Origin: Prevotella sp. UBA3294
Lineage (GTDB): Bacteria; Bacteroidota; Bacteroidia; Bacteroidales; Bacteroidaceae
Assembly (NCBI GenBank): GCA_002361535.1
Contig: DETG01000112.1
Location: 1 to 17,218, forward strand
Reading direction: 5' to 3'
Length of the DNA stretch: 17,218 nucleotides
This document shows, in pieces, positions 5,141 to 12,758 of this stretch. Positions within the stretch are counted from its first letter, which is position 1. Each line of letters starts with the position of its first letter. The notes beneath the pieces are model-generated. The model was not told the DNA's origin. It saw only the letters and a list, made by a program, of their open reading frames with translations, and searched no databases. Made by a program: the position numbers and the translations under genes.

Positions 5141-6916
5141 TCATGATAGGTTTAAGGCATGGAATAGGTTGTTCTTTAATGAATGCGCTTCTCTCTTTCC
5201 AAATAGTTTTTCATTAGCACGTGTCTTTGAATTAGACACTGTAGAGGGTAAAGATTCGGTCATCGTTGAAATCATTTTTTCTGGAATACCAAGAATTAAA
5301 AGTATACAGATTCTCTGTTCCAACAAAGACAAGCCTTTCCCATCACTAAAAAACTTGTACATAGAGGGATTTTCTTTACAGAACTGTGATGTCAGCATTC
5401 TCCATTCCGCTTCTGTTGGCACCGGTCTTTCTGATTTCCTCTTAGCTTTCTTAATAAACAGCACAGCGATCTTGCTTTCAATGAAAGCGTCAGGATGATT
5501 TGTTCCTATTGTAATTACTGCCTTTCTAATAGTTTTATTTTCAGTCTGTAATTGTTCTATGATTTTTGTCAAATCCCTTTCTTGTTTCTCTTTTTCGGCA
5601 ATGATTCCCTCATAGTCTCTTTCCTTTAGTTTCCGAAGTTCTTCCTGAACGATGCTTCTTTGCTTTTTCACCTTCACGAGGGACTTTCTTAAAGAGTCTA
5701 TTTCCATTTCCTTCTCTTTCTTTTTTTTACGATATCGTAGGATTATGAAAGCGATTATAAGCAGTAGCAGAATGCTTAGCATTATAATTGCAATTAAAAG
5801 AATAATGGCTCTCTGAGCCCTGTTTCTTTCCCTTGCTGCCTCATTTTGACTTCTGGTATATTTATAGAGAGAAGACATCTGGTGGATAGCATTTGTTTGC
5901 ATCCTGTTATGTAGGGAATCTTGAGCTTCTTCATACTTGTTGGCAAAAAAGAAGATGGAGTCTGCATTTTTCTTTCTTTTATATACGGCAAGGAGCCCTT
6001 TGTAACCTTCGGAATTATAACCATAATGAATTGCCTTGCGAAAATACAATTCCGCAGAGTCAATATTATTAGTCATAAGTTCATAGAAACCTTTGATGTA
6101 ATAAAAGCCTTCCCGTCCTTTCGCTATGTTTCCTTTGCCGTCAAACAGTCCGGATTCATTCTCAAAAACAGACAAAGCCTTACTTGCTTTTTCTATTTCA
6201 CCACGTTCGATATAGATATAAATGGATGTCGTTAATGTTGATGCTGCTTTTTGAATACTACCAATTGATTTAAGGGATTGATATGTATTATTGATGATCT
6301 GTAAGACCGTATCTTTCTTATTAAGGAGATAGTAAGGCTTTATCAGCTGTTTTTGTGCCACAAGATATTCTTCTGGATTATCTGTTTTACTTACGTAATG
6401 AATATAATGGTTGACCGCCCAGATTTCATCATAAGGAAGATTCTGGAGATGAAACAAGTGAGCCATTTGGCCATATATACCTATTAATATATTAACATCA
6501 CAATCATTTCTTGTTGTATCTGCGTATGATATAGCATCATAGTAAGCTTGCAGGGCCATGGGAGCCTCGCCCATATCGCGGTAGGCACAGCCGAGGAGGT
6601 AGTGGGCGCGCATCTGCTCATTGGCGGAGCCGTGGCGGTCGTAGTAATCGGCAACCTCCTTGAGGATGCTGTCGGTGGTCATATCCACGTAGGCCTTGTT
6701 CATGGCATCGGCAAGCAGCAGGTGGTAGTACATTCGGTGGGCCTTGGATGCCGTCTGGATGGAGTCTTTGTATTGGGTGAGCAGGTGCAGGGCGCTGTCG
6801 GGATTGACGGCACAGAGACTGTCGGCTACCACCAACGTTGTGGGGTAGCGGCGGTCGGTGCAGGCAAAGAGCGCAAGCACTGACAGGAGGGTAAGGAGCA
6901 TCGCCTTTCTCATCAT
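5141..6916 (-). CDS. Transmembrane TPR regulator with C-terminal LuxR-like HTH (lipoprotein signal)
   Basis: About 591 residues (numbered here from GTG 6922, residue 1). ATG 6916 or 6913 is a likelier start than the GTG because MMRKAMLL directly begins the signal sequence. Domains in order: lipobox LFAC with Cys near 21; TPR-rich periplasmic region about 30-340 (MRAHYLLGCAYRDMGEAPMA is one clear repeat); membrane helix about 371-396 followed by RYRKKKKEKE; coiled coil about 400-470; HTH about 530-590 (LSLLEQRICILLILGIPEKM, SNSKTRANEKLFGK). The order predicts a one-protein system that senses outside and acts on DNA or a partner inside. No kinase or receiver domain is visible. This architecture is familiar in Bacteroidales near secreted-protein loci. 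It probably controls the operon whose promoter begins about 100 bp downstream. Base composition breaks sharply near 6545, inside the TPRs. Confidence 0.75.
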   Translation of the reverse strand: MMRKAMLLTLLSVLALFACTDRRYPTTLVVADSLCAVNPDSALHLLTQYKDSIQTASKAHRMYYHLLLADAMNKAYVDMTTDSILKEVADYYDRHGSANEQMRAHYLLGCAYRDMGEAPMALQAYYDAISYADTTRNDCDVNILIGIYGQMAHLFHLQNLPYDEIWAVNHYIHYVSKTDNPEEYLVAQKQLIKPYYLLNKKDTVLQIINNTYQSLKSIGSIQKAASTLTTSIYIYIERGEIEKASKALSVFENESGLFDGKGNIAKGREGFYYIKGFYELMTNNIDSAELYFRKAIHYGYNSEGYKGLLAVYKRKKNADSIFFFANKYEEAQDSLHNRMQTNAIHQMSSLYKYTRSQNEAARERNRAQRAIILLIAIIMLSILLLLIIAFIILRYRKKKKEKEMEIDSLRKSLVKVKKQRSIVQEELRKLKERDYEGIIAEKEKQERDLTKIIEQLQTENKTIRKAVITIGTNHPDAFIESKIAVLFIKKAKRKSERPVPTEAEWRMLTSQFCKENPSMYKFFSDGKGLSLLEQRICILLILGIPEKMISTMTESLPSTVSNSKTRANEKLFGKREAHSLKNNLFHALNLS

Positions 6917-6983
6917 TCTCACTTTCCTGTCATTTGATCTCCTATTTTGATCATCTCGTGAGACACGTGATATCCTATTTCAG

Positions 6984-7027
6984 TGTAAAAGGACAAGGAG
7001 GAAGATATTCCTACTTGTCCTTTTACA
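6984..7027 (-). terminator. Long stem-loop, probable terminator of the TonB/TPR operon
   Basis: TGTAAAAGGACAAG (6984-6997) pairs perfectly with CTTGTCCTTTTACA (7014-7027). Inside, after one A-G mismatch, five more pairs close a GATA/TATC loop, giving 19 pairs in 44 nt. It begins 45 nt after the stop at 7072. The U-run lies within the descending stem (CCTTTTACA) rather than after it, so it could also be a 3'-end stabiliser or insulate the regulator gene. Confidence 0.65.
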
Positions 7028-7071
7028 TTTCTTTGTCAAACTGATCCAGTCAGGTATTGACTGCTATTTGA

Positions 7072-8484
7072 TTAGAGAGAGAGAACCTGCTTGGCAGTTT
7101 CGTTATCCGGCTGGATAGCCTTCAGCTTGGCTGCATACTCCTTAGCCTTTGACATCTGGTCGTTCTGGATGTAATAAACGGTCAGGTAGTTGTATGCCTC
7201 AGCAAGCGTGGTCATCTCACCAGCATCTTTCTCTGCCTGAGCCTCAAGGATTGATGCGCACTTCTCATAGAATGGCTTGGCTGCACCCTTCTTGATGTCG
7301 GGGTTGATCATGTGGTGGATGTGAGCACGCTGGTAAGCAGAATAGCTCTCGTTAGAGGGCATGGCCACAGCAAGGTCGGCATAAGCCTGATCAGCCTTCA
7401 ACAGAGCGGCTTCCTTGGCAGCCTGGGTGGTCTCGTTCTCTGCAAGATCGAGGTAGATACGTGCGATAGCACCGTAGTCGCTGGCCTTCTTCTTCTCCTG
7501 AGTGGCGATATACTTCTGATAATACTCCACGGCCTTGTCGTGCATCTTGTTCTCAAGGTAAGAGTCAGAGATCAGCTTCAGCACATCGGTCTGAGTGTTA
7601 TCGAGATCGTAGGTCTTCTGGAAGTTCTTAATGGCCTCAGCGTATTTACCGCCACCTTTGAGGGCATGACCATAGTAGAGATAGTCGCGGCCCACGAACT
7701 TAGCACTGTCGCTGCGGTTGAAGAGAGCATCAGCAAACTGGAGAGCCTTGTCGTAGTTCTTCAGGTCGGTGTGGTTGTAGAACGAAAGACGGTTCAGACC
7801 GGCACTGCGAGGATACTTTTTCGCTCCATACTCTGCAGCCTCCAGACTCTCGGCAGACTTTCCGAGGAAGTAGGCAGCGAGGGCATACTCTGTGAGCTTG
7901 TCATCCTCGAGCTTGTTCTTGTCAACCTTCTTATAGTTCTCCAAAGCCTTGGCGAACTTGTTGTTGGAATAGTACATGTGGGCAATCTCAGCATCCACAG
8001 GGTAGTTAGGGTCAATAGTGGTGAGCTTGCGCAGCATGTCTTCAGCACCCTGAGCATCTACCTTCTGGTAAACGCGGGCATACTTGATGTAGCCTAACGG
8101 GTTCTTGGGGTCGAACTGTGTGGCTGTCTGATACCACATGGCAGCCTCACCGCCGTTGTCGTTAATGGCAGCCATGTCACCTTTCAACAGATAACCGGCA
8201 GCATTCGACTTGTTGGCTTTGATGGCCATGTCGGCATACTTCAGTGCGTTTGTCTGATCCTTGATGTCGAGATAAGCGCGTCCTAAACCCGCAAGTGCTT
8301 CGGCGTTCTTCTTGTTTTCTTTGACGAAAACCTTCACTGCATCCTTGACAGCAGGACCCACACCGTTGTTACTTACGATTACTTTTGTAATGGCATCGAT
8401 CTTAGACTTTACGTCTTGTGCCATAACTTGAGCTGAGATGCCCAGCATCAAAGCTCCTGCGAAGAAATATTTGATTGCTTTCAT
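7072..8484 (-). CDS. Periplasmic tetratricopeptide-repeat protein of the TonB operon
   Basis: 470 residues. Signal peptide about 1-22 (MKAIKYFFAGALMLG to VMAQ), with no lipobox Cys, so it is predicted soluble in the periplasm. The rest is almost wholly alpha-helical TPR repeats. Clear ones include NAEALAGLGRAYLDIKDQTN (near 60), GGGKYAEAIKNFQKTYDLDN and MHDKAVEYYQKYIATQ, and the last is QMSKAKEYAAKLKAIQPDN near the C terminus. TPRs mediate protein contacts; no catalytic motif is seen. It is the last gene after exbB-exbD-exbD-tonB and the PstS-like lipoprotein, 93 bp below the latter, and is followed by the stem-loop at 6984-7027. A role as scaffold or adaptor for the TonB complex or envelope is inference from position. 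Codon use matches the core neighbours. Confidence 0.8.
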   Translation of the reverse strand: MKAIKYFFAGALMLGISAQVMAQDVKSKIDAITKVIVSNNGVGPAVKDAVKVFVKENKKNAEALAGLGRAYLDIKDQTNALKYADMAIKANKSNAAGYLLKGDMAAINDNGGEAAMWYQTATQFDPKNPLGYIKYARVYQKVDAQGAEDMLRKLTTIDPNYPVDAEIAHMYYSNNKFAKALENYKKVDKNKLEDDKLTEYALAAYFLGKSAESLEAAEYGAKKYPRSAGLNRLSFYNHTDLKNYDKALQFADALFNRSDSAKFVGRDYLYYGHALKGGGKYAEAIKNFQKTYDLDNTQTDVLKLISDSYLENKMHDKAVEYYQKYIATQEKKKASDYGAIARIYLDLAENETTQAAKEAALLKADQAYADLAVAMPSNESYSAYQRAHIHHMINPDIKKGAAKPFYEKCASILEAQAEKDAGEMTTLAEAYNYLTVYYIQNDQMSKAKEYAAKLKAIQPDNETAKQVLSL

Positions 8485-8577
8485 AACTTCTTTTTTTTAT
8501 TTGTTAGTAATCCTTTTGTCACAAGTATGATGTTACTTTTCTTTTTTCGTTTAAATACGTGGCGTTAAAAAAGTTTA

Positions 8578-9534
8578 TTACTCGCTCTTTACGTTTACGT
8601 CACGAATCGTGATCTCACCACGTACTGGTAGAAGACCCGACTTGAAGATGATCAGTTGCCCCGTGGGTTGTTCAATAAAATGGGCAAAGCCCCAGGGCAG
8701 ACCGCGACGTGGATCGTTGAGCAAAGCATAGATCGTTCTGACGAACGGATATCTGTCGTTCAGCAGCCATGCCTGATAAGGCTTCCAACTGTTCATCTCG
8801 GTAGCCTCGTCTTTCTTGCTGACTGACATCACTGTAATGTTCTTCTTGAATGTGGTATTGGTGGTGTCCCGCTTGTCGTTCAGCCAGTTACTACCAATGA
8901 CACCGATGGCATTCGGTGTTTTCTCGACATATTCAATCACTTCCTTGCTGGTCTTGGCTGCAAAGATGTTCGGACTGTTAATAGGCTTCCCCCCAAGGAT
9001 GGAATCTACACAGTAATGAACGGTGCTCGACTGTTTGTTGTCGAAGCAAACCCAGATCTCTCCTCGCTTGGAACCGGGATTGATTTCATTCCAGTTCTTT
9101 GCCTCACCGCTCAAGATGCGCTTCACATCTTTCACGCTGATACACGAGTCGGTATTCTGGTTGTTGCAGATCAAGGCAAGTCCGTCGTATGCCAAAGGAA
9201 TCGCTTTGGGCTGGAACCCGCGTTCCTTAAGGTTGTCGAACTCCTTTTGCGTGAAGTTACGGGCTGCGATGGTCAAGTATATACTGTCGCTGAGCAACAG
9301 GTTGATGCCATCGAGCTCGTTGGTGTAGATAGATGAAAGCTTTGCCTTCGGATAGGTTGCCTCGAACACCTCCACCAGCTCGTCCATAATCGGACTAAAA
9401 CTTTCGTCAGAAGCGAACTGAGCCGCTCCTGACGAGTAAGTATCTGTTCTACCGTCTTTCGGTTTGTCCTCGCAAGAAGACAAACCGAAAAACATAGTTA
9501 ATCCTACGAAAATGTAGAATAAGTTCTTATACAT
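8578..9534 (-). CDS. PstS-like periplasmic substrate-binding lipoprotein
   Basis: 318 residues. The lipobox LSSC has Cys at 21, so a lipid-anchored envelope protein is predicted. The body resembles PBP_like_2/PstS-family binding proteins: GAAQFASDESFSPIMDELVE near the start, IYLTIAARNFTQKEFDNLKE, the IPLAYDGLALICNN strand that follows the first lobe, VKDVKRILSGEAKNWNEINP (the usual helix before nWkdi) and NAIGVIGSNWLND later. In active PstS these segments position an oxyanion. No pstC, pstA, pstB or phoU gene is in the window and the gene lies 9 bp after tonB, so phosphate ABC uptake is doubtful. The ligand is unknown. It probably serves envelope function linked to TonB, which is inference. 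Confidence 0.8.
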   Translation of the reverse strand: MYKNLFYIFVGLTMFFGLSSCEDKPKDGRTDTYSSGAAQFASDESFSPIMDELVEVFEATYPKAKLSSIYTNELDGINLLLSDSIYLTIAARNFTQKEFDNLKERGFQPKAIPLAYDGLALICNNQNTDSCISVKDVKRILSGEAKNWNEINPGSKRGEIWVCFDNKQSSTVHYCVDSILGGKPINSPNIFAAKTSKEVIEYVEKTPNAIGVIGSNWLNDKRDTTNTTFKKNITVMSVSKKDEATEMNSWKPYQAWLLNDRYPFVRTIYALLNDPRRGLPWGFAHFIEQPTGQLIIFKSGLLPVRGEITIRDVNVKSE

Positions 9535-9543
9535 CTGCTGTAA

Positions 9544-10374
9544 TTACTGAAGTTTGAATGTTACAGGAACTGTATATTTTACACGTACGGCTGAACCGTT
9601 CTGCTTACCAGGAATCCAGTGAGGCATTGCTTTCACAACGCGGGCTGCCTCCTTGTCGAGTGACGGGTCAACAGACTTGGCAACATGTACGTCGGTGATA
9701 GAACCGTCTTTCTCAACCACGAACTGTACGATGACACGACCCTGCACACCATTCTCGGCAGCGATGGGCGGATACTTCATGTTCTGGCTAAGCCATGACA
9801 TCAGGGCACCCATACCTCCGGGGAACGAAGGCATCTGCTCCACAACGTCGAACACTTTGTTCTCCTCCTCGTGCTTCGGGGGCTCCGGCTGAGCAATCTC
9901 TTCCTTAGCCTTCAGCACCTCACCACCTACTTCGTCGTTACCCTGAACGTCGAAAGCACCGATGGTCACGTTGGTCTTCTCAACTTTCTCGAGGTCGAGC
10001 TGGTTATCTTCCTTCACTTCACTGTCCTTCTTGATCACAGGAGGAGTGAACTTCACAGAACTCTTCACCTTCTCAATTACCTTCTCGGGCTCTACCTTGA
10101 CAACCTCTTTCTCGATCTTCTTGGCTTCCTTCTTCTTCTCGTTCAGAGCAGAGAGCTCGATAGCCTGGGTGTTCTCCACCTGGCGGTTAGCCTCGATAGT
10201 ACGAGCAATGGTCAGTCCAAGATAAGCGAGGATTCCTGCAGCAATCACTAACAGAACGGCCATCACGTTTCTCTTTGAAGTGTTCTTACGCAGGACATAA
10301 CCTCCGTATTTCTGATTCCTTCCTTCAAAGACGATGTCGGCCCATTCATGGGATACCAAATCAATTTTTGACAT
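9544..10374 (-). CDS. tonB: TonB family energy-transducing protein
   Basis: 276 residues. A cytoplasmic stretch about 1-35 (EGRNQKYGGYVLRKNTSKRN, a Bacteroidetes TonB hallmark) precedes one membrane helix at about 37-58. A Lys/Glu/Pro/Val-rich periplasmic spacer follows (about 75-185, e.g. KKKEAKKIEKEVVKVEPEKV). The C-terminal TonB domain occupies about 185-276, with FDVVEQMPSFPGGMGALMSW, YPPIAAENGVQGRVIVQFVV and a final VKYTVPVTFKLQ. TonB carries the proton-motive force harvested by ExbB/ExbD to outer-membrane TonB-dependent transporters such as SusC-type receptors. It lies 27 bp after the second exbD and 9 bp before the PstS-like gene. Length and spacer are normal for the family. Several TonB paralogs are usual in this order, so its receptor cannot be named. 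Confidence 0.9.
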   Translation of the reverse strand: MSKIDLVSHEWADIVFEGRNQKYGGYVLRKNTSKRNVMAVLLVIAAGILAYLGLTIARTIEANRQVENTQAIELSALNEKKKEAKKIEKEVVKVEPEKVIEKVKSSVKFTPPVIKKDSEVKEDNQLDLEKVEKTNVTIGAFDVQGNDEVGGEVLKAKEEIAQPEPPKHEEENKVFDVVEQMPSFPGGMGALMSWLSQNMKYPPIAAENGVQGRVIVQFVVEKDGSITDVHVAKSVDPSLDKEAARVVKAMPHWIPGKQNGSAVRVKYTVPVTFKLQ

Positions 10375-10401
10375 AGTTAATTTCCTTTCCTTAATTAGTG
10401 A

Positions 10402-11052
10402 TTATTTGATACCGCGCTTTTCGAGAAGCTTCATGTCATCCTCGTTCACTTTATCGATCACGTAGGTACCAATGCTACAAATCGTCATCTCGTCGAGAGC
10501 ATCAACCATATTCTTGTAAGAAGCCTCATCGGTACACTTGATGACGATGGTCATCGTAGGTACTTTCTCGCCGTTACCAATCTCACCCTTCTTGATCTTT
10601 GCCAATTCCTTGTCGTAGATACTGTCAGGATACTGAGAGGGATTTTCCAGCTTTTTCTTATCCAATTCGGCCTTTGCCTTCATGATATCGGCCACAGGTG
10701 TGGAACCGTCTTCTGTGACGTGCTCGATGAGCACCTTACGAATACCGTCCTTGCCCCAAGTGGTCTCTTTCAGGCAGTTGGGATCCTCATAGTTGGGGAT
10801 ACCGTCGATATGGAAGATCTTATCATTTCCACAGACATAGATAGTGATAGTCTGTGAAGCCTTCGACTCGTTCTTCTGGTTGTCTTGCAAGTTCTTATCG
10901 TTACTCGGCATGGTCAGGTTCATCGTCTGGGGCTTAGCCAAAGATGTACAGAGCATGAAGAACGTGATAAGAAGCATCATCATATCCACCATTGGCGTGA
11001 AGTCAACGCGGACATTCATCTTTTTCTGCTTGCTTTCCTTTTTCTTTGCCAT
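10402..11052 (-). CDS. exbD: ExbD/TolR-family protein, second copy
   Basis: 216 residues. A basic N-terminus (MAKKKESKQKKMN) precedes VDFTPMVDMMMLLITFFMLC, the single membrane helix of ExbD/TolR, with the proton-path aspartate at D23. The periplasmic domain follows. It is longer than the ~140 residues of E. coli ExbD because of an insertion around 65-150 (HIDGIPNYEDPNCLKETTWG, then SIYDKELAKIKKG). The classic C-terminal part with TMTIVIKCTDEASYKNMVDA is preserved. ExbD works with ExbB as a proton-driven motor for TonB. It starts 3 bp after the stop of the first exbD. Two unlike exbD genes in one operon are common in Bacteroidetes and suggest a mixed ExbD pair. Confidence 0.88.
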   Translation of the reverse strand: MAKKKESKQKKMNVRVDFTPMVDMMMLLITFFMLCTSLAKPQTMNLTMPSNDKNLQDNQKNESKASQTITIYVCGNDKIFHIDGIPNYEDPNCLKETTWGKDGIRKVLIEHVTEDGSTPVADIMKAKAELDKKKLENPSQYPDSIYDKELAKIKKGEIGNGEKVPTMTIVIKCTDEASYKNMVDALDEMTICSIGTYVIDKVNEDDMKLLEKRGIK

Positions 11053-11055
11053 GAC

Positions 11056-11673
11056 TTATTCCTCCGAGTTAGTTTTGTAAGACGTAATCAGGTAGTAACG
11101 GTTGCGGTTCATATCCTGAAGCTCAGACATCATCTTCTTGATGGTCTTGTACGGAGTACTTGCATCAGCCTTGATGGCCAGCTTCATATCCTCACCGTTT
11201 GCATCATAAGCTGCACTCACCCAGTCCTGGAACTCACTCATACCACCATTCACACTGTCGGTAGGAATACCGCGTGTCTTCTGGTAGTCGTTGAGTTTCT
11301 CATTTGGCTGGCTGAGGAACTCGTTCAAATCCTTCATCGCAACACCGATATTCGCGGCGCCACGACCATTCTCCAGCTGCGCTCCGGTCAGGCTAATGCC
11401 ATATTTGGCGGCCATGTCGCTCAGCAGGGCTTCCTGCTTCTGCGGCGTGTCCAAGCCTACAAAGATCTTTCCATCTTTGTCAACCAGAACCGTCAGAACG
11501 TTCGTCTCTGGAACCTTGATCTCCGATACTGACATAGGGGTCACCACCTTGACTGCCTCATTCTTGACGAACGTAGATGTCATCATGAAGAAGGTCAGCA
11601 AGAGGACCATCACGTCAGACATAGGGGTCATGTCTATCCAGACGTCCGATTTCTTAACTTTTACTTTACCCAT
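11056..11673 (-). CDS. exbD: ExbD/TolR-family protein, first copy
   Basis: 205 residues from ATG 11673. The frame is open up to a TTG at 11703, but the extra MLTLLKHLSI would add a hydrophobic stretch ahead of MGKVKVKKSDVWIDMTPMSD, and ATG at 11673 gives the usual ExbD start. The helix DVMVLLLTFFMMTSTFV holds the conserved aspartate D20. The periplasmic domain has the usual VLTVLVDKDGKIFVG and ends MKLAIKADASTPYKTIKKMM. An insertion of roughly 70 residues (about 75-150) separates the two halves, as in the second copy but with different sequence. It lies 33 bp after exbB. It forms the proton-driven motor with ExbB. Confidence 0.88.
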   Translation of the reverse strand: MGKVKVKKSDVWIDMTPMSDVMVLLLTFFMMTSTFVKNEAVKVVTPMSVSEIKVPETNVLTVLVDKDGKIFVGLDTPQKQEALLSDMAAKYGISLTGAQLENGRGAANIGVAMKDLNEFLSQPNEKLNDYQKTRGIPTDSVNGGMSEFQDWVSAAYDANGEDMKLAIKADASTPYKTIKKMMSELQDMNRNRYYLITSYKTNSEE

Positions 11674-11706
11674 AATTGATAAATGTTTTAAAAGGGTTAG
11701 CAAAAA

Positions 11707-12546
11707 TTAAGCCTCATCCTTGTGATTCTCTGCGTAGGTCTGAGCGATGGTGTAGTTAACCTCGTCGAGGGCGTATGTCAGCTTGTCGATCTTATTTGTG
11801 TAATAGTTGTAGGCGATCACAGCACCCCATGATGTCAAAATACCAGAAGCCGTGTTAACGAGGGCCTCAGAAATACCTTGTGACAGTGCGAGAGAGTCAC
11901 CACCACCACCAGCGGCCAGAGCGGCGAATGAACGGATCATACCAACCACAGTACCGAACAGAGCGGTCAGGGTACCCAGAGTAACGATAGTAGCGAGGAT
12001 CGGCATGTTCATCTGCAGAGTCGGCATCTCGAGCTGAGTAGCCTCATCGTAAGCAGCCTGGATCTTAGCGATCTTCTCTTCCTTGTTCATGCCTGTTGTC
12101 TCTTCCATCTTCTTGTAGGTAGCGAGGGTTGCACCGATCACGTTTGCTACAGAACCTCTCTGGTCGTCGCAGAGCTTCTGAGCCTTTGCGAAGTCGTTTG
12201 CCTTCAGCGCAGCCTTGATGTTTGCTACGAACTTGGGGAGCTTACCTTTACCAAAAGCGGTACGGAGAGCAAGCCAGCGCTCGATACTCAGAGCGATCAC
12301 AGTGAACAGCAAGGTGATGATCACAGGCACCACGATACCTCCTTTGTACACGAGACCCATGAGGCTTCCGTCCTTCACGGCATTCTCAGGATTGCCATCA
12401 ACGAAGTTTGCCGGGTTACCGAGTACGAATTTGTAGAAACATACAGCTGCGATGAAACAGAATACGATGATCCAAATCGCTGCTTGAACTCCCTGGAATC
12501 CTGAAGATTTCTTCGGATTCGCTGCCTTAGCTTGTGTAGTTGCCAT
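11707..12546 (-). CDS. exbB: ExbB/TolQ/MotA proton-channel protein
   Basis: 279 residues. Membrane helices are seen at about 22-44, 70-94, 180-207 and 225-250. The last three are the family core, with the first of them ending IERWLALR. The typical loop QMNMPILATIVTLGTLTALF to GTVVGMIRSF and the ISEALVNTASGI helix carry the ExbB/TolQ signature. The extra N-terminal helix is usual in Bacteroidetes members. ExbB conducts protons and, with ExbD, energises TonB in the inner membrane. It is the first gene of the operon, with the promoter at 12648-12679 about 100 bp upstream. The symbol is by family; TolQ is the alternative, but the downstream tonB favours ExbB. Confidence 0.9.
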   Translation of the reverse strand: MATTQAKAANPKKSSGFQGVQAAIWIIVFCFIAAVCFYKFVLGNPANFVDGNPENAVKDGSLMGLVYKGGIVVPVIITLLFTVIALSIERWLALRTAFGKGKLPKFVANIKAALKANDFAKAQKLCDDQRGSVANVIGATLATYKKMEETTGMNKEEKIAKIQAAYDEATQLEMPTLQMNMPILATIVTLGTLTALFGTVVGMIRSFAALAAGGGGDSLALSQGISEALVNTASGILTSWGAVIAYNYYTNKIDKLTYALDEVNYTIAQTYAENHKDEA

Positions 12547-12647
12547 AATTTTGAATTTAAATTTTAGTTATTAATAAATTAAGTTTAAAAATATTTCCTT
12601 TCTTTGTTGTTATGTGAAGACACTCCCAAAGGTTTACATAGACTTGG

Positions 12648-12679
12648 CAAAGATAGCAATTAATAAGGAATTACTCAAA
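12648..12679 (-). promoter_or_regulatory. Promoter of the exbB-exbD-exbD-tonB operon
   Basis: Minus strand: TTTG (12679-12676), 20 bp, TATCTTTG (12655-12648), a full match to the Bacteroides consensus. The -7 box ends 101 nt before the exbB ATG, so an AT-rich leader of roughly 95 nt is predicted. I see no riboswitch-like structure in it. Confidence 0.7.
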
Positions 12680-12690
12680 TAATTAAGGAG

Positions 12691-12726
12691 TTTTAACAAC
12701 AGATTTCTTTATTTTTCTGTTGAAAA
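12691..12726 (-). terminator. Candidate terminator of the aminotransferase gene
   Basis: On the minus strand CAACAGA (12722-12716) pairs with TCTGTTG (12703-12697) around a 12-nt A-rich loop. TTTT (12726-12723) pairs with AAAA (12694-12691) across a 2-nt bulge. It follows the stop at 12759 by about 30 nt and precedes the exbB promoter. There is no clean U-tract after it, so this is a modest call. Confidence 0.4.
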
Positions 12727-12758
12727 GCATCTTAATCTCTTTGCCAACCAGTTCCCTT

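Noticed and set aside
6548..6883. Plus-strand open frame with Gly/Val-rich translation
   Set aside because: It lies exactly in the GC-rich 5' block of the regulator, where stop codons are rare; there is no sign of a gene.
7312..8097. Long plus-strand open frame (261 codons) opposite the TPR gene
   Set aside because: Its hydrophobic, Val/Leu-rich translation is what the antisense of Lys/Ala/Asp-rich TPR helices gives. The minus-strand gene has a signal peptide and clear repeats.
8485..8577. Separate promoter for the TPR gene in the 93-bp gap
   Set aside because: The best -7 candidate, TACTTGTG on the minus strand, has a mismatch and no TTTG at a proper distance; read-through from exbB is sufficient.
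10885..11532. Plus-strand open frame of 215 codons across the two exbD genes
   Set aside because: It spans the junction of two well-supported minus-strand ExbD genes and its translation has no domain features; it is a shadow frame.
11674..11703. Longer ExbD with ten extra N-terminal residues from a TTG start
   Set aside because: MGKVKVKK... at 11673 is the normal basic ExbD start; the extension is hydrophobic and begins with a rare start codon.
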